A DNA stretch of 64,000 nucleotides from positions 1 through 64,000 of the forward strand of contig NZ_JXQQ01000026.1 of the NCBI RefSeq assembly GCF_000834655.1, given 5' to 3'. This DNA comes from Variovorax paradoxus (lineage in GTDB: Bacteria; Pseudomonadota; Gammaproteobacteria; Burkholderiales; Burkholderiaceae_C). The notes beneath the pieces are model-generated. The model was given only the letters and a program-made list of their open reading frames with translations, ran no database searches and had not been told where the DNA came from. Shown in pieces: positions 50,654-60,620 of the stretch. Both the position numbers and the translations under genes were made by a program. Numbering within the stretch: position 1 is the stretch's first letter; each line of letters opens with the position of its first letter.

Positions 50654-51622
50654 ATGACCTCCTCGGAGCGTGCCCCCATTCCCGTTTCCTATTTCGGCAT
50701 TGCCGTCGGTGCGCTGGCGCTGGGCAATGCCTGGCGCGTCGCGGTGCCGCTCTGGCATCTGCCGCAGGACATCGCCGTGGTCGCGACCTGGAGCGGCCTC
50801 GCGGTATGGCTCGGGCTGCTGGCGCTCTACGCGCACAAGTGGCTGCGCCACGCCGACGCCGCGCGCGCCGAGATGAACCACCCGGTGCAGTCGTCGTTCG
50901 CGGCGCTGGTCCCGCTGTCCAGCATGCTCGCGGCGATGGCGCTGATGCCCTACGCGCGGACGGTCGCGCTGACCGTGTTCGCTGTTTCTATTGCCGCGTC
51001 GCTCGTGCTTGGCCTCTGGCTCTATGGGCGCACATGGCAGGGCGGGCTCGCGCCCGAGCTCGTCACGCCCGCGTTCTACCTGCCGGCGGTCGGGCAGAAC
51101 TTCGTGGCAGGCGCGGCCGCGGCGGCCTTCGGCTGGCCGCAACTGGGCATGTGGTTCTTCGGCGCAGGCCTGTTCTCGTGGCTGGCCATCGAATCGCTGA
51201 TCCTCGGCCGCGCAGCGACGCATTCGCCGCTGCCCGAGGCGCTGCGCCCCGTGCTGGGCATCCAGCTCGCGCCGCCGGTGGTGGGCGGCGTCACGTACAT
51301 GAGCCTGAACCACGGCGCGCCCGACCTTTTCGCGCAGGTGCTGCTGGGCTACGGCCTGTTCCAGGCGCTGCTGCTCCTTCGCCTCCTGCCGTGGATCGCC
51401 AAGCAGCCGTTCACCCCGTCGTACTGGGGCTTCACCTTCGGCGTGGCGGCGCTCCCCACCCTGGCCATGCGCCTGGTCGCGGCCGGCGCCACGGGGCCGG
51501 TCGAATGGGTCGCGCCGGTGGCCTTCGTGGCGGCCAACGCGATCATCGGATACCTGGCGCTCCGGACGATCGCGCTGCTGGTGCAGGGCCGGTTGTTGCC
51601 TGCTGCAACACCCTCGCGCTGA
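50654..51622 (+). CDS. TehA/SLAC1-family (tellurite resistance/dicarboxylate) transporter
   Basis: A 322-residue membrane protein with ten segments, of the TDT family that includes TehA and plant SLAC1. ISYFGIAVGALALGNAWRVA starts the first helix and FYLPAVGQNFVAGAAAAAFGWPQLGMWFFGAGLFSWLAIESLIL lies in the pore region. Such proteins conduct anions or confer tellurite resistance; no TehB is adjacent. The ATG (MTSSERAPIPVSYFG) was preferred because the upstream frame enters the intergenic region toward the AraC gene. Confidence 0.88.
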   Translation: MTSSERAPIPVSYFGIAVGALALGNAWRVAVPLWHLPQDIAVVATWSGLAVWLGLLALYAHKWLRHADAARAEMNHPVQSSFAALVPLSSMLAAMALMPYARTVALTVFAVSIAASLVLGLWLYGRTWQGGLAPELVTPAFYLPAVGQNFVAGAAAAAFGWPQLGMWFFGAGLFSWLAIESLILGRAATHSPLPEALRPVLGIQLAPPVVGGVTYMSLNHGAPDLFAQVLLGYGLFQALLLLRLLPWIAKQPFTPSYWGFTFGVAALPTLAMRLVAAGATGPVEWVAPVAFVAANAIIGYLALRTIALLVQGRLLPAATPSR

Positions 51623-51730
51623 AGCGGTTGCGGGCCGGTCTCTCGGGGGGCGGGCGGGGGTGCAGCGCGACCCGGAGCGCGCCACAATGCGCGCTGTCCG
51701 CCCGAACAACCGCATTCCCAAGGAGATTCC

Positions 51731-52651
51731 ATGAAGGCCCAGAACATCCTCCAGACCATCGGCAACACACCGCACATCCGCATCAACCGGCTGTTCGGCA
51801 ATGCGAAGCAGCAGGTGTGGATCAAGTCGGAGCGCGCCAACCCCGGCGGCTCGATCAAGGACCGCATCGCGCTGTCGATGGTGGAGGACGCCGAGAAGTC
51901 CGGCGCCCTCAAGCCCGGCGGCACCATCGTCGAGCCCACCTCGGGCAACACCGGCATCGGCCTGGCGATGGTGGCGGCGGTCAAGGGCTACAAGCTGATC
52001 CTGGTGATGCCCGACAGCATGTCGATCGAACGCCGCCGCCTCATGCTGGCATACGGCGCCACCTTCGACCTCACGCCGCGCGCCGGCGGCATGAAGGCCT
52101 CCATCGCCCGCGCCGAGGAAATCGTGGCCGGCACGCCGGGCGCGTGGATGCCGCAGCAGTTCAACAACCCCGCCAACGTCGAGGTGCACGTGCGCACCAC
52201 GGCCGAGGAAATTGCGGCCGACTTTCCCGACGGCATCGACGTGATCATCACCGGCGTGGGCACGGGCGGCCACATCACGGGCGTGGCCCGGGTGCTCAAG
52301 AAGAAGTGGCCCAAGCTGCAGGTGTTCGCGGTGGAGCCGGTGGCCTCGCCGGTCATCTCGGGCGGCGCGCCGTCGCCGCACCCGATCCAGGGCATCGGCG
52401 CGGGCTTCATCCCGAAGAACCTCGACACCTCGCTGCTCGACGGCGTGCTGCAGGTCGATGCCGAGCCGGCCCGCGAAATGGCCCGCCGCTGCGCGCAGGA
52501 GGAAGGCATCCTCGTGGGCATCTCGTCGGGCGCCACGCTCGCGGCCATCGCGCAGAAGCTGCCTTCGCTCGCGCCCGATGCGGTGGTGCTGGGCTTCAAC
52601 TACGACACGGGCGAGCGGTACCTCTCGGTCGAGGGCTTCCTTCCCGCCTGA
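51731..52651 (+). CDS. cysK: Cysteine synthase
   Basis: A 306-residue pyridoxal-phosphate enzyme that makes cysteine from O-acetylserine and sulfide. [25 protein letters not shown] carries the PLP lysine (in SIKDR, about K43). [14 protein letters not shown] is the substrate loop and [16 protein letters not shown] binds the phosphate. GISSGA near the C-terminus is the second PLP-binding segment. The overall sequence is closer to CysK than CysM, though the distinction cannot be certain by eye. An AAGGAGATTCC stands before the ATG. Confidence 0.95.
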   Translation: MKAQNILQTIGNTPHIRINRLFGNAKQQVWIKSERANPGGSIKDRIALSMVEDAEKSGALKPGGTIVEPTSGNTGIGLAMVAAVKGYKLILVMPDSMSIERRRLMLAYGATFDLTPRAGGMKASIARAEEIVAGTPGAWMPQQFNNPANVEVHVRTTAEEIAADFPDGIDVIITGVGTGGHITGVARVLKKKWPKLQVFAVEPVASPVISGGAPSPHPIQGIGAGFIPKNLDTSLLDGVLQVDAEPAREMARRCAQEEGILVGISSGATLAAIAQKLPSLAPDAVVLGFNYDTGERYLSVEGFLPA

Positions 52652-52735
52652 ATTCCGGTGCCACGCCAGCTATCTCTTTCATAGCGCCCCGGCGCGTAAA
52701 ATCCGCGGTCTGCTTGATAAACACAAGCCACCGCC

Positions 52736-54403
52736 ATGCTGAGAATCTCCGAACTCAAACTCCCGCTCGACCACGCGCCTGAAGCGCTGGCCACACTGAT
52801 CGCCCGGACGCTGGACGTCCCGCTCGAAGCGATCGCCTCCCACACCGTCTTCAAGCGCAGCTTCGATGCGCGCAAGGTCGACCTGCTCACGGTCTACATC
52901 TGCGACGTGCAGCTGGCCGACGCGAAGCTCGAGGCCACGTTGCTCGCGAAGCACGCAGCGCATCCGCACATCCAGCCCGCGCCCGACATGCGCTACACGC
53001 CGCCGGCCAACGCACCCGAGGGCACGAGCCGCCCCGTGGTCATCGGCTTCGGCCCCTGCGGCATCTTCGCGGCGCTGATGCTCGCTAAGATGGGCTTCAG
53101 GCCCATCGTGCTCGAGCGCGGCAAGACCGTGCGCCAGCGCACCCGCGACACCTGGGGCCTGTGGCGCAAGAGCGTGCTGAACCCCGAGTCGAACGTGCAG
53201 TTCGGCGAAGGCGGCGCCGGCACTTTCTCCGACGGCAAGCTCTACAGCCAGATCAAGGACCCGCGCTTCCTCGGCCGCAAGGTGATGGAAGAGTTCGTGA
53301 AGGCCGGCGCGCCGCCCGAAATCCTTTATGTCGCGCATCCGCACATCGGCACCTTCAAGCTGGTGAAGGTGGTGGAGAACATCCGCGAGCAGATCGTCGC
53401 GCTCGGCGGCGAGATCCGCTTCGAGCAGCGCGTGACCGACGTGCACATCGAAGACGGGCAGCTGCGCGGCCTCACGGTGCTCGACCAGACCACCGGCGAA
53501 AGCAGCGAGCTGCGCACCGACCTCGTCGTGATGGCCCTGGGCCACAGCTCGCGCGACACCTTCGCGATGCTGCACGCCCGCGGCGTGTACATCGAGGCCA
53601 AGCCTTTCTCGATCGGTTTTCGCGTCGAGCATCCGCAGGGCCTCATCGACCGCGCACGTTGGGGCCGCCATGCGGGCCATCCGCTGCTTGGTGCGGCCGA
53701 CTACAAGCTGGTGCACCACGCGAGCAATGGCCGCTCGGTCTACAGCTTCTGCATGTGCCCGGGCGGCACGGTGGTCGCGGCCACCAGCGAGCCGGGCCGC
53801 GTGGTCACCAACGGCATGAGCCAGTATTCGCGCAACGAGCGCAACGCCAATGCGGGCATCGTGGTGGGCATCGATCCGAAGGATTTCCCAGGATGGGAAT
53901 CCGATGCTCCCGGCGATGCGCTCGCAGGCATCGCGCTGCAGCGCGAACTCGAATCGAACGCCTACGTGCTCGGCGGCAGCAACTACCACGCACCGGGGCA
54001 ACTGGTCGGCGACTTCGTGGCCGGCAAGCCCTCGGCGGCGCTCGGCAGCGTGACGCCCTCGTACAAACCGGGCGTGACGCCCACCGACCTGCGCGAGGCC
54101 CTGCCCGCCTACGCCATCGAGGCGATGCGCGAGGCCTTCCCGGCCTTCGGCCGCAAGATCAAGGGCTTCGATACGCACGACGCGGTACTCACCGGCGTGG
54201 AAACGCGCACCTCGTCACCGATCCGCATCACGCGCGGCGACGATTTCCAGAGCCTCAACGTGCGGGGCCTCTACCCCGCCGGCGAAGGCGCGAGCTACGC
54301 GGGCGGCATCCTCTCGGCGGGCGTCGATGGCATCAAGGTGGCCGAGGCGGTGGCGCGCAACGTGCTCGCCGCGGCCGAACGCGAACGCACGGCGAAGGTC
54401 TGA
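52736..54403 (+). CDS. FAD-dependent dehydrogenase (COG2509-type)
   Basis: A 555-residue flavoprotein. An N-terminal ~90-residue region precedes the Rossmann dinucleotide loop VVIGFGPCGIFAALMLAKMGFRPIVLERGK (about 100-130). NVQFGEGGAGTFSDGKLYSQIKDPR is typical of the COG2509 family, as is the C-terminal GLYPAGEGASYAGGILSAGVDGIKVAEAV. The substrate of this widespread family is not known. The stop overlaps the start of the next transporter gene by one base. Confidence 0.9.
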   Translation: MLRISELKLPLDHAPEALATLIARTLDVPLEAIASHTVFKRSFDARKVDLLTVYICDVQLADAKLEATLLAKHAAHPHIQPAPDMRYTPPANAPEGTSRPVVIGFGPCGIFAALMLAKMGFRPIVLERGKTVRQRTRDTWGLWRKSVLNPESNVQFGEGGAGTFSDGKLYSQIKDPRFLGRKVMEEFVKAGAPPEILYVAHPHIGTFKLVKVVENIREQIVALGGEIRFEQRVTDVHIEDGQLRGLTVLDQTTGESSELRTDLVVMALGHSSRDTFAMLHARGVYIEAKPFSIGFRVEHPQGLIDRARWGRHAGHPLLGAADYKLVHHASNGRSVYSFCMCPGGTVVAATSEPGRVVTNGMSQYSRNERNANAGIVVGIDPKDFPGWESDAPGDALAGIALQRELESNAYVLGGSNYHAPGQLVGDFVAGKPSAALGSVTPSYKPGVTPTDLREALPAYAIEAMREAFPAFGRKIKGFDTHDAVLTGVETRTSSPIRITRGDDFQSLNVRGLYPAGEGASYAGGILSAGVDGIKVAEAVARNVLAAAERERTAKV

Positions 54404-54960
54404 TGCACGCCTTGTCCTTCGCTCGCCCCACGGCCGGCCAGTTCGCGGTTGCCACGCTGGCCATGGCCGCGGTGGTGCTGGCCTCCAACATCCTGGTGCA
54501 GTTCGCCCTCAACGACTGGCTCACCTGGGGCGCCTTCACCTACCCGGTGGCGTACCTGGTGAGCGACCTGGTCAACCGGCGCTTCGGCCCCGGCATGGCG
54601 CGCCGCGTGGCATGGGTCGGTTTCGCGGTGGCCATTGCCGCTTCGCTCGCGCTCGCGCCGATGCGCATCGCGCTGGCCTCGGGCCTGGCCTTCATCGCCT
54701 CGCAGCTGCTCGACATCCGCGTGTTCGACAGCCTGCGCCGCGGCCTCTGGTGGCGTGCGCCGCTGGTGGCCACCGTGATCGCGGCGGTGCTCGACAGCAT
54801 CGTGTTCTGGGGCATCGCCTTCGCGGGCACCGACGGACCCTGGCTCACCTGGGCCGCGGGCGACCTCGCGGTGAAGCTGGGCGTGGGCGTGCTGATGCTG
54901 CTGCCGTTCCGGCTGCTGATCGGGCGGCAGGCCGCGCGCACGTCGGCCCTGAGCCATTGA
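54403..54960 (+). CDS. VUT-family transporter (queuosine precursor transporter type)
   Basis: A 185-residue membrane protein with about five or six segments. AAVVLASNILVQFALNDWLTWGAFTYPVAYLVSDLVNRRFGP has the family's FTYPVAYLVSDL pattern. DVRVFDSLRRGLWWRAPLVATVIAAVLDSIVFWGIAFAGT is the YhhQ-like C-terminal half. These ECF-like proteins import queuosine precursors. The ATG overlaps the previous stop by one base, so the two are translationally coupled. Confidence 0.86.
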   Translation: MHALSFARPTAGQFAVATLAMAAVVLASNILVQFALNDWLTWGAFTYPVAYLVSDLVNRRFGPGMARRVAWVGFAVAIAASLALAPMRIALASGLAFIASQLLDIRVFDSLRRGLWWRAPLVATVIAAVLDSIVFWGIAFAGTDGPWLTWAAGDLAVKLGVGVLMLLPFRLLIGRQAARTSALSH

Positions 54961-54976
54961 TCCAAAAAGACCCACG

Positions 54977-55600
54977 ATGTCCAGCGACGACTTCCACTTC
55001 TACGAGCCGGCCAAGGGCCACGGCCTGCCGCACGATCCGTTCAACGCGATGGTCGGCCCGCGCCCCATCGGCTGGATCTCGTCGCAGGACGAGAACGGCG
55101 TGCTCAATCTCGCGCCCTACAGCTTTTTCAACGCCTTCAACTACACGCCGCCGATCGTCGGCTTCGCGAGCATCGGCGCGAAGGACAGCCTGCACAACAT
55201 CCGCCAGACGCGCGAGTTCGGCTGGAATCTCGCCACGCGACCGCTGGCCGAGCGCATGAACCAGTCGTGCGCGGCCGTGCCGCCCGAGGTGAACGAGTTC
55301 GAGCTCGCCGGCCTCACGCCCGTCGCCTCGAAGCAGATCGCGGTGCCGCGCGTGGCAGAGAGCCCCGTGTCGTTCGAATGCCGACTCACGCAACTGATCC
55401 AGCTCGAAGGCGTCGACGGCGTGCCGGTGCAGACCTGGCTCGTGCTCGGCGAAGTGGTGGGCGTGCACATCGCGCGCCACCTGCTCAAGAACGGCATCTA
55501 CGACACCGCGGCGGCGCAGCCCATCCTGCGCGGCGGCGGTCCGGCCGATTATTTCGAGATCAGCCCCGACAATATGTTCAGGATGTTCCGGCCGCGCTGA
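54977..55600 (+). CDS. Flavin reductase-like FMN-binding protein
   Basis: A 207-residue member of the flavin_reduct family. HDPFNAMVGPRPIGWISSQDENGVLNLAPYSFFNAFNYTPPIVGFAS is the FMN-binding half (YSFFNA and PPIVGFA are characteristic). The usual C-terminal extension GIYDTAAAQPILRGGGPADYFEI follows. Enzymes of this set supply reduced flavin or act as nitro or quinone reductases; no oxygenase partner is visible nearby. It follows the transporter by 16 bp. Confidence 0.9.
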   Translation: MSSDDFHFYEPAKGHGLPHDPFNAMVGPRPIGWISSQDENGVLNLAPYSFFNAFNYTPPIVGFASIGAKDSLHNIRQTREFGWNLATRPLAERMNQSCAAVPPEVNEFELAGLTPVASKQIAVPRVAESPVSFECRLTQLIQLEGVDGVPVQTWLVLGEVVGVHIARHLLKNGIYDTAAAQPILRGGGPADYFEISPDNMFRMFRPR

Positions 55601-55663
55601 GCGCAAAACCGGTTTTCTGTTGTTCCTCTTTTCATCCATCGCGCCCACCCGCCGATCCCACGT

Positions 55664-56593
55664 ATGACCGACGCATCCACCGCCGCCCCGAACACGAACG
55701 CGCGCAACGCACGGCGCCAGCGCCCGGACCTCGCCGAGCAGCTGCAACAGCTGAAGAGCGGCACAGACGCGGGCGCCGAAGCGTCCGCGGAACAGCAACA
55801 ACCGCAGCAGCAACAACAGCGCCCGCCACGCGAGAAGAAGCCGCGCCCACAAGGGCAAGGTCAGCAGCCTCGACAGCAGGCCCGCAAGCCGCAGGCGCAG
55901 CAGCAACCCCAGCGCGCGCCGCGCAAGGTCAACCCGGTGCTCGAGCGCCTGTTCGAGCTGTACCCGCAGCTCTTCGGCGCCCGCTTCGTGCCGCTCAAAC
56001 TCGGCGTGTACGAAGAGCTGATCGCGCGCCATCCGGAAGACTTCAAGGCCGAAGACCTGAAGATCGCGATGGGCCAGCATGCGCGCTCCACCCGTTACCT
56101 CGAAAGCGTGGCCGCGGGCCTTGCGCGCCATGACCTCGATGGCAACGCGCTCGACCCCGTTGCGCCCGAGCATGTGCACCACGCCATCCTCGAGCTGCAC
56201 CGCCGCCGCCTGCATCGCAACCCCGGCGAAGACCTGCGCCCGCAGCTCGTGGCGCGCATCGCCAAGGCGATCGAAGCCTCGGGCCTCGATCGCGAGGCCT
56301 ATGCCGTGCTCGTGCGTTCGCGCGACGCGAACAACAACGCGGTGGTCGACGAGGCCCTTGCCGAGCTCGCGCAGCAGGCCGCCAAGCGCGAGGCGCTGCT
56401 GCGCGCCTTCGAGGCCAGCGGCCGCACCGAGCAGGAGTTCGCCGACATGTACGGCATGAAGCCGGGCGAGGTCGCGCGCACGCTGCAGCATGCGCGCGCC
56501 GAGCGGCAGGCTCCGGCTCCGGCTGGGGTACCGGCTCCGGCTGTCGCAGAAGAGGCTGCACCGGTCGAGCCCACCGAACCCGCTGCCGACTGA
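55664..56593 (+). CDS. ProQ/FinO-family RNA chaperone
   Basis: A 309-residue RNA-binding protein. Residues 1-90 form a glutamine- and arginine-rich disordered arm (QQPQQQQQRPPREKKPRPQGQ). Residues 92-200 form the ProQ/FinO domain: RKVNPVLERLFELYPQLFGARFVPLKLGVYEELIARHP ... LKIAMGQHARSTRYLESVAAGLARHDLDG. A helical C-terminal tail follows. The family binds stem-loops of mRNAs and small RNAs. Its gene ends at a clear bidirectional terminator shared with htpX. Confidence 0.93.
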   Translation: MTDASTAAPNTNARNARRQRPDLAEQLQQLKSGTDAGAEASAEQQQPQQQQQRPPREKKPRPQGQGQQPRQQARKPQAQQQPQRAPRKVNPVLERLFELYPQLFGARFVPLKLGVYEELIARHPEDFKAEDLKIAMGQHARSTRYLESVAAGLARHDLDGNALDPVAPEHVHHAILELHRRRLHRNPGEDLRPQLVARIAKAIEASGLDREAYAVLVRSRDANNNAVVDEALAELAQQAAKREALLRAFEASGRTEQEFADMYGMKPGEVARTLQHARAERQAPAPAGVPAPAVAEEAAPVEPTEPAAD

Positions 56594-56626
56594 CACGCCA
56601 GCCGCCCCTGGGCCGCAACGGCCCAT

Positions 56627-56661
56627 AAAAAAACCGCCACGCAAAGCTGGCGGTTTTTTTT
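56627..56661. terminator. Bidirectional intrinsic terminator between proQ-like gene and htpX
   Basis: AAAAAAACCGCCA / TGGCGGTTTTTTTT flank an 8-base loop, giving an 8-bp GC stem with an A-tract on one side and a T-tract on the other. It can stop transcription from both converging genes. Confidence 0.93.
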
Positions 56662-56691
56662 ACATCCGGCGGCAGAGTGCCGCTGTCGGTA

Positions 56692-57564
56692 TCAGCGCGC
56701 GTTCTGCAGCGCGGCGATGCGCTCTTCGATCGGCGGGTGCGTCGCGAACAGCTTGCCGATGCTGCCGGTGATGCCCATGGCTTCCACGGCCTTGGGCAGT
56801 TCGCCGGCCGGCAGGCCGCCCAGGCGCGCGAGCGCGTTCATCATCGGCTGCTTCTGGCCCATGAGCGCGGCGGCGCCGGCGTCGGCGCGGAACTCGCGCT
56901 GGCGCGAGAACCAGGCCACCACCATCGCGGCGGCAAAGCCGAGCACGATGTCCAGCACGATGGTGCTCACGTAGTAGCCGATCCCGGGGCCGGACGAACG
57001 GTCGTCGCCGCGGCGAAGGAAGCTGTCGACCGCATAGCCGATCACGCGCGAGAGGAACACGACGAAGGTGTTCATCACGCCCTGGATCAGAGTCATCGTG
57101 ACCATGTCGCCGTTGGCGATGTGCGCCACCTCGTGGCCGATGACGGCCTCGACCTCTTCGCGCGTCATGTTCTGCAGCAGGCCCGTGGACACGGCCACGA
57201 GCGACGAATTCTTGAAGGCGCCGGTGGCAAAAGCGTTGGGCTCGCCCTCGAAGATCCCGACCTCGGGCATACCGACGCCGGCCTTGTCGGCGAACTTGCG
57301 CACGGTGGCAACGATCCAGGCCTCGTCGGGCGACTGGGGGTTGTCGATCATGCGCAGGCCTGCGGTCCACTTGGCCATCGGCTTGCTGATGAGCAGCGAG
57401 ATGAACGCGCCGCCGAAACCCATGATGAGCGCAAAGCCGAGCAGCGCCGTCAGGTTCAGGCCATTGGCCGTGAGGAAGCGGTTGACGCCGAGCAGGCTCG
57501 CGACGATGCCGAGCACTGCAACGACCATCACATTGGTCAAAACGAACAGAAGGATACGTTTCAA
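56692..57564 (-). CDS. htpX: Membrane zinc metalloprotease HtpX
   Basis: A 290-residue inner membrane protease of usual HtpX length. Two N-terminal membrane helices begin [19 protein letters not shown]. The zinc motif HEVAH lies at 144-148. The second pair of membrane helices and the third ligand (glutamate in [10 protein letters not shown]) follow. HtpX degrades misfolded membrane proteins. The gene ends in the bidirectional terminator. Confidence 0.97.
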   Translation of the reverse strand: MKRILLFVLTNVMVVAVLGIVASLLGVNRFLTANGLNLTALLGFALIMGFGGAFISLLISKPMAKWTAGLRMIDNPQSPDEAWIVATVRKFADKAGVGMPEVGIFEGEPNAFATGAFKNSSLVAVSTGLLQNMTREEVEAVIGHEVAHIANGDMVTMTLIQGVMNTFVVFLSRVIGYAVDSFLRRGDDRSSGPGIGYYVSTIVLDIVLGFAAAMVVAWFSRQREFRADAGAAALMGQKQPMMNALARLGGLPAGELPKAVEAMGITGSIGKLFATHPPIEERIAALQNAR

Positions 57565-57713
57565 GTTGAATTCTCCGTGGGGAACTGCCGCTCAGATGAG
57601 GGCCGGCGGGCCCTCTTCAAGCCATGCGGTGTGCGGGCGCTTCTTTGTTGTTTGGATACTGACGCGGCCCCGGCATGGCGGCTGCGGGTAGAGCAATGAT
57701 AGGAGCAAAAGTT

Positions 57714-58439
57714 CTACGGACGGGGCCGGAAGACCTTCGGATCGTCGTAGTACTCGGTCGACACATTCTCGGCACACCACCCCGGTACGCCCAGCACGGG
57801 GAGCGGCACGAAGGGCTTCCGCGCGAGCCATTCCGGGCCCAGGCGCTGCGCCAGGGCGGCATCGTCGAGGGCGTTCGAGCGCGCCGCGTCCGGCAGTAGC
57901 ACGTGCGCCGTCGCGGCCTTGCGGGGCACGACGAGCTTCTCGAGCAGCGCGTGGCCGAACACGAGCAGCCGCGCCTCCGCCCACAGGGCGCGCCGCGTCA
58001 CGAACAGCGCGTGCCAGTCGCGTGCCACCAGCGCCTCCCACAGTGCGGGCGGCGCATCGAGCACCGCGCCGTTCTCGTCGAACAGCGTGAGCGCGTCGCG
58101 CAGCGGGCCGCGCGTGGCGCCGATGCCGGTGCGGGCGATCTCGGCGGCCTGCAGCGCGTTCAGGCGCCGCTTGGCCTCGGGAAAGGCGAGCCAGACCAGG
58201 CCGTTGAAGAAGTCGTGCAGGTTGTCGCGCGTCGGCACGGTGCGGGTCTGGAAGATGTGCGCTTCGTAGGCCTGGCCGGCGGGCAGATGGCCCTGGTGCA
58301 CAAAATCAGGCGCCGAAGGCGGCTTGATGGCCTGGAGCGCCGGGGCGACCGATGTGCCGCTCGCGGCCCGCGCGGCCGCCTCGCCGTGGGCACGATAGGG
58401 CGCGAGCCAGGGCTGCGCCCAATCGACCGCCGGCAGCAT
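57714..58439 (-). CDS. DUF3025 domain protein
   Basis: A 241-residue soluble protein. AYEAHIFQTRTVPTRDNLHDFFNGLVWLAFPEAKRRLNALQ is the DUF3025 core (the DNLHDFFNGLVWL.FP.TK..LN motif), and the end VSTEYYDDPKVFRP is typical. The function is not known. It is followed (read along the minus strand) by about 120 bp before htpX and preceded directly by the NYN nuclease gene, four bases away. Confidence 0.88.
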   Translation of the reverse strand: MLPAVDWAQPWLAPYRAHGEAAARAASGTSVAPALQAIKPPSAPDFVHQGHLPAGQAYEAHIFQTRTVPTRDNLHDFFNGLVWLAFPEAKRRLNALQAAEIARTGIGATRGPLRDALTLFDENGAVLDAPPALWEALVARDWHALFVTRRALWAEARLLVFGHALLEKLVVPRKAATAHVLLPDAARSNALDDAALAQRLGPEWLARKPFVPLPVLGVPGWCAENVSTEYYDDPKVFRPRP

Positions 58440-58443
58440 CGCG

Positions 58444-59250
58444 TCAGGACGCGGAAGCGCCCGTCCAGCGGATGCGGTCGGGGTGCTGCAGCACGGCGAA
58501 TTCCGCGGTGAGCTTGTCGAAGAGCTTGAGCGAGCTGCCGTGCTTGCCCAGCAGCCCAGCCGCGCGCAGGGCCTGCGCCACGTCGTTGAGCGGCACGTCG
58601 GCGCCGCTGCGCAGGGCCGGCGCGGCCTGCAGGATGAACTCGGCGGCCTCGGAGGTCGGCCGGGGCGCGGGCTTGGCGACGGCGGCGCGGGTCGTCTTGC
58701 GCGCGGCGGTCTTCGTCGCGGCCTTCTTGGCAGGCGCCGTCGCGCTCTTGGCGCGTGCGGTCTTGGCGGCCGGCACCTTCGCCGCGACCTTTTTCGCCGC
58801 AGCGGTGCGGGCAGCCGGCTTCGCGCTGTGGTGCGCGAGGTCGATGAAGGTGTCGTAGATGCCCACCGTCTCGTCGCCCGTCTTGCCCTGCTGGCCGATG
58901 CCGCAGACGCGGCAGCCCTTTTCGCGCAACCGGCTCACGAGCGGCGCGAAGTCGGAGTCCGAGGACACCAGCACCACCACGTCGGGCCGCTCGGCGATCA
59001 CGAGGTCGATCGCATCGACCGCGAGCGCGATGTCGGTGCTGTTCTTGCCGGCCGAGAGGTTCACCATCGGCCGCACCGAGAGTTGCTTGAAGAGCCCCTG
59101 GCGGTTGACCGCCATCTCGGCGTTGCAGTACGCGCGGCGCACATGGATGGCGCCGTACTCGTCCATCGTGCGCTGCACGGCCTGCTCGATCACGTCGGCC
59201 GAGACGTTGTCGGCGTCGATCAGGAGCATCACGCGCAGCGTCGGTGTCAT
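58444..59250 (-). CDS. NYN-domain (LabA/PIN-like) ribonuclease with OST-HTH/LOTUS domain
   Basis: A 268-residue protein of LabA/DUF88 type. The N-terminal NYN nuclease domain has the acidic residues in [14 protein letters not shown] and [29 protein letters not shown] ~45-residue Lys/Ala/Thr-rich tract ([17 protein letters not shown]...) links it to a C-terminal OST-HTH/LOTUS-like winged helix ([16 protein letters not shown]...). It probably acts on RNA in the cytoplasm. Its start overlaps the stop of pyrC by four bases. The basic tract is histone-H1-like and probably binds nucleic acid. Confidence 0.88.
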   Translation of the reverse strand: MTPTLRVMLLIDADNVSADVIEQAVQRTMDEYGAIHVRRAYCNAEMAVNRQGLFKQLSVRPMVNLSAGKNSTDIALAVDAIDLVIAERPDVVVLVSSDSDFAPLVSRLREKGCRVCGIGQQGKTGDETVGIYDTFIDLAHHSAKPAARTAAAKKVAAKVPAAKTARAKSATAPAKKAATKTAARKTTRAAVAKPAPRPTSEAAEFILQAAPALRSGADVPLNDVAQALRAAGLLGKHGSSLKLFDKLTAEFAVLQHPDRIRWTGASAS

Positions 59251-60278
59251 ACGAGTTTCCAATTGATGGTTTCGCCGCCGCGCAGCGGCTTGAGCGTGGC
59301 GTCGCCGTAAGGCACGGTCTCCGGAACGGTCCAGGTCTCGCGCTTCAAGGTGACGGTGTCGGTGTGCCGAGGCAGGCCATAGAAATCGGGACCGTGGAAG
59401 CTCGCGAAGCCTTCGAGCTTGTCGAGCGCGTTCACGCTGTCGAAGGCTTCGGCGTACAGCTCGATGGCGGTGAGCGCGGTGTAGCAGCCGGCGCAGCCGA
59501 GTGCGTGTTCCTTCAGGTGTGCGGGGTGCGGTGCGCTGTCGGTGCCCAGGAAGAACCGGTCGCTGCCGCTCGCGGCCGCCTCGACCAGCGCCACGCGGTG
59601 CGTCTCGCGCTTGAGCACCGGCAGGCAGTAGTAATGCGGGCGGATGCCGCCGGTGAAGATGGCGTTGCGGTTGTAGAGCAGGTGGTGCGCGGTGATGGTG
59701 GCTGCCGTGAAGCGGTCGGCATCGCGCACGTAGTGGGCGCCCTCTTTGGTGGTGAGGTGCTCGAACACCACCTTGAGCTCGGGGAAGTCGCGGCGCAGCG
59801 GGATCATCACGCGGTCGACGAAGACGGCCTCGCGGTCGAACAGGTCGATGGCCGGGTCGGTCACCTCGCCGTGCACCAGCAGCAGGAGGCCGTGCTTCTG
59901 CATGGCTTCGAGCGTCTTGTAGGTCTTGCGGATGTCGGTCACGCCGGCATCGCTGTTGGTGGTGGCGCCGGCCGGGTAGAGCTTGAGCGCGCGCACGCCG
60001 GCTTCGGCGGCCAGGGCGATTTCCTCGGGCGGCAGCTTGTCGGTGAGGTAGAGCGACATCACCGGTTCGAAAGCGCTGCCTTCGGGCACGGCGGCAAGGA
60101 TGCGGTCGCGGTAGGCCACGGCCTGGGCGGCGGTGGTCACGGGGGGACGCAGGTTGGGCATGATCAGCGCGCGGCCGAACTGGCGCGCGCTGTGCGGTAC
60201 GACGGCTTCGAGCGCGGCGCCATCGCGCACGTGCAGGTGCCAGTCGTCGGGGCGGGTGATCGTGAGGGTGTCTGTCAT
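59247..60278 (-). CDS. pyrC: Dihydroorotase PyrC
   Basis: A 343-residue type II dihydroorotase of pyrimidine synthesis, which cyclises carbamoyl-aspartate. Metal ligands are visible in [10 protein letters not shown] (H14, H16), the carboxylated lysine in [10 protein letters not shown] (about K99), HGEVTD and EHLTTKEG, and the catalytic aspartate in [15 protein letters not shown]. The ATG was chosen for the family start. The NYN gene overlaps its end. Confidence 0.97.
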   Translation of the reverse strand: MTDTLTITRPDDWHLHVRDGAALEAVVPHSARQFGRALIMPNLRPPVTTAAQAVAYRDRILAAVPEGSAFEPVMSLYLTDKLPPEEIALAAEAGVRALKLYPAGATTNSDAGVTDIRKTYKTLEAMQKHGLLLLVHGEVTDPAIDLFDREAVFVDRVMIPLRRDFPELKVVFEHLTTKEGAHYVRDADRFTAATITAHHLLYNRNAIFTGGIRPHYYCLPVLKRETHRVALVEAAASGSDRFFLGTDSAPHPAHLKEHALGCAGCYTALTAIELYAEAFDSVNALDKLEGFASFHGPDFYGLPRHTDTVTLKRETWTVPETVPYGDATLKPLRGGETINWKLV

Positions 60279-60620
60279 GGCGCGGGAATTGTCGCACCGC
60301 CTCCCCGGGCGCCCTTGCATCGGGCTACAGGTGCAGCAAGACCCGGCAGATGCCTTCCTGCACCTGCTGGCGCCACTTCGCGTGATTCATCGAGCTGCGA
60401 ACCCTTGTTCGGCGGCCCCGCGCGAGCCTTGGCTCGGTGTCGTCATCGATTCCTGCCCCTCGCCCTGGCAACGCCGACTCTCGATGCGCAGCGGCTGCAT
60501 TCTGGAAACCAGAGTGAGCGCCTTCCTTGCGGGGTAATGCGGGGCCGGCACGTGGCAATGCGAGGTCGTGCAGCTTGGGTTAGTCTGACGCCCCCGTCCC
60601 GTACAGAAGCCACAAGCCCC
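60279..60620. other. Intergenic region between divergent pyrC and the cupin gene
   Basis: No gene is supported. Open frames on both strands are short or lack recognisable features. A short minus-strand frame ending [13 protein letters not shown] is possible but has no support. Promoters for both genes must be here; none was clear enough to name. Confidence 0.5.

Noticed and set aside
60325..60558. Minus-strand 77-codon ORF between pyrC and the cupin gene
   Set aside because: No start signal or recognisable family, and arginine-rich composition typical of chance frames in GC-rich DNA.
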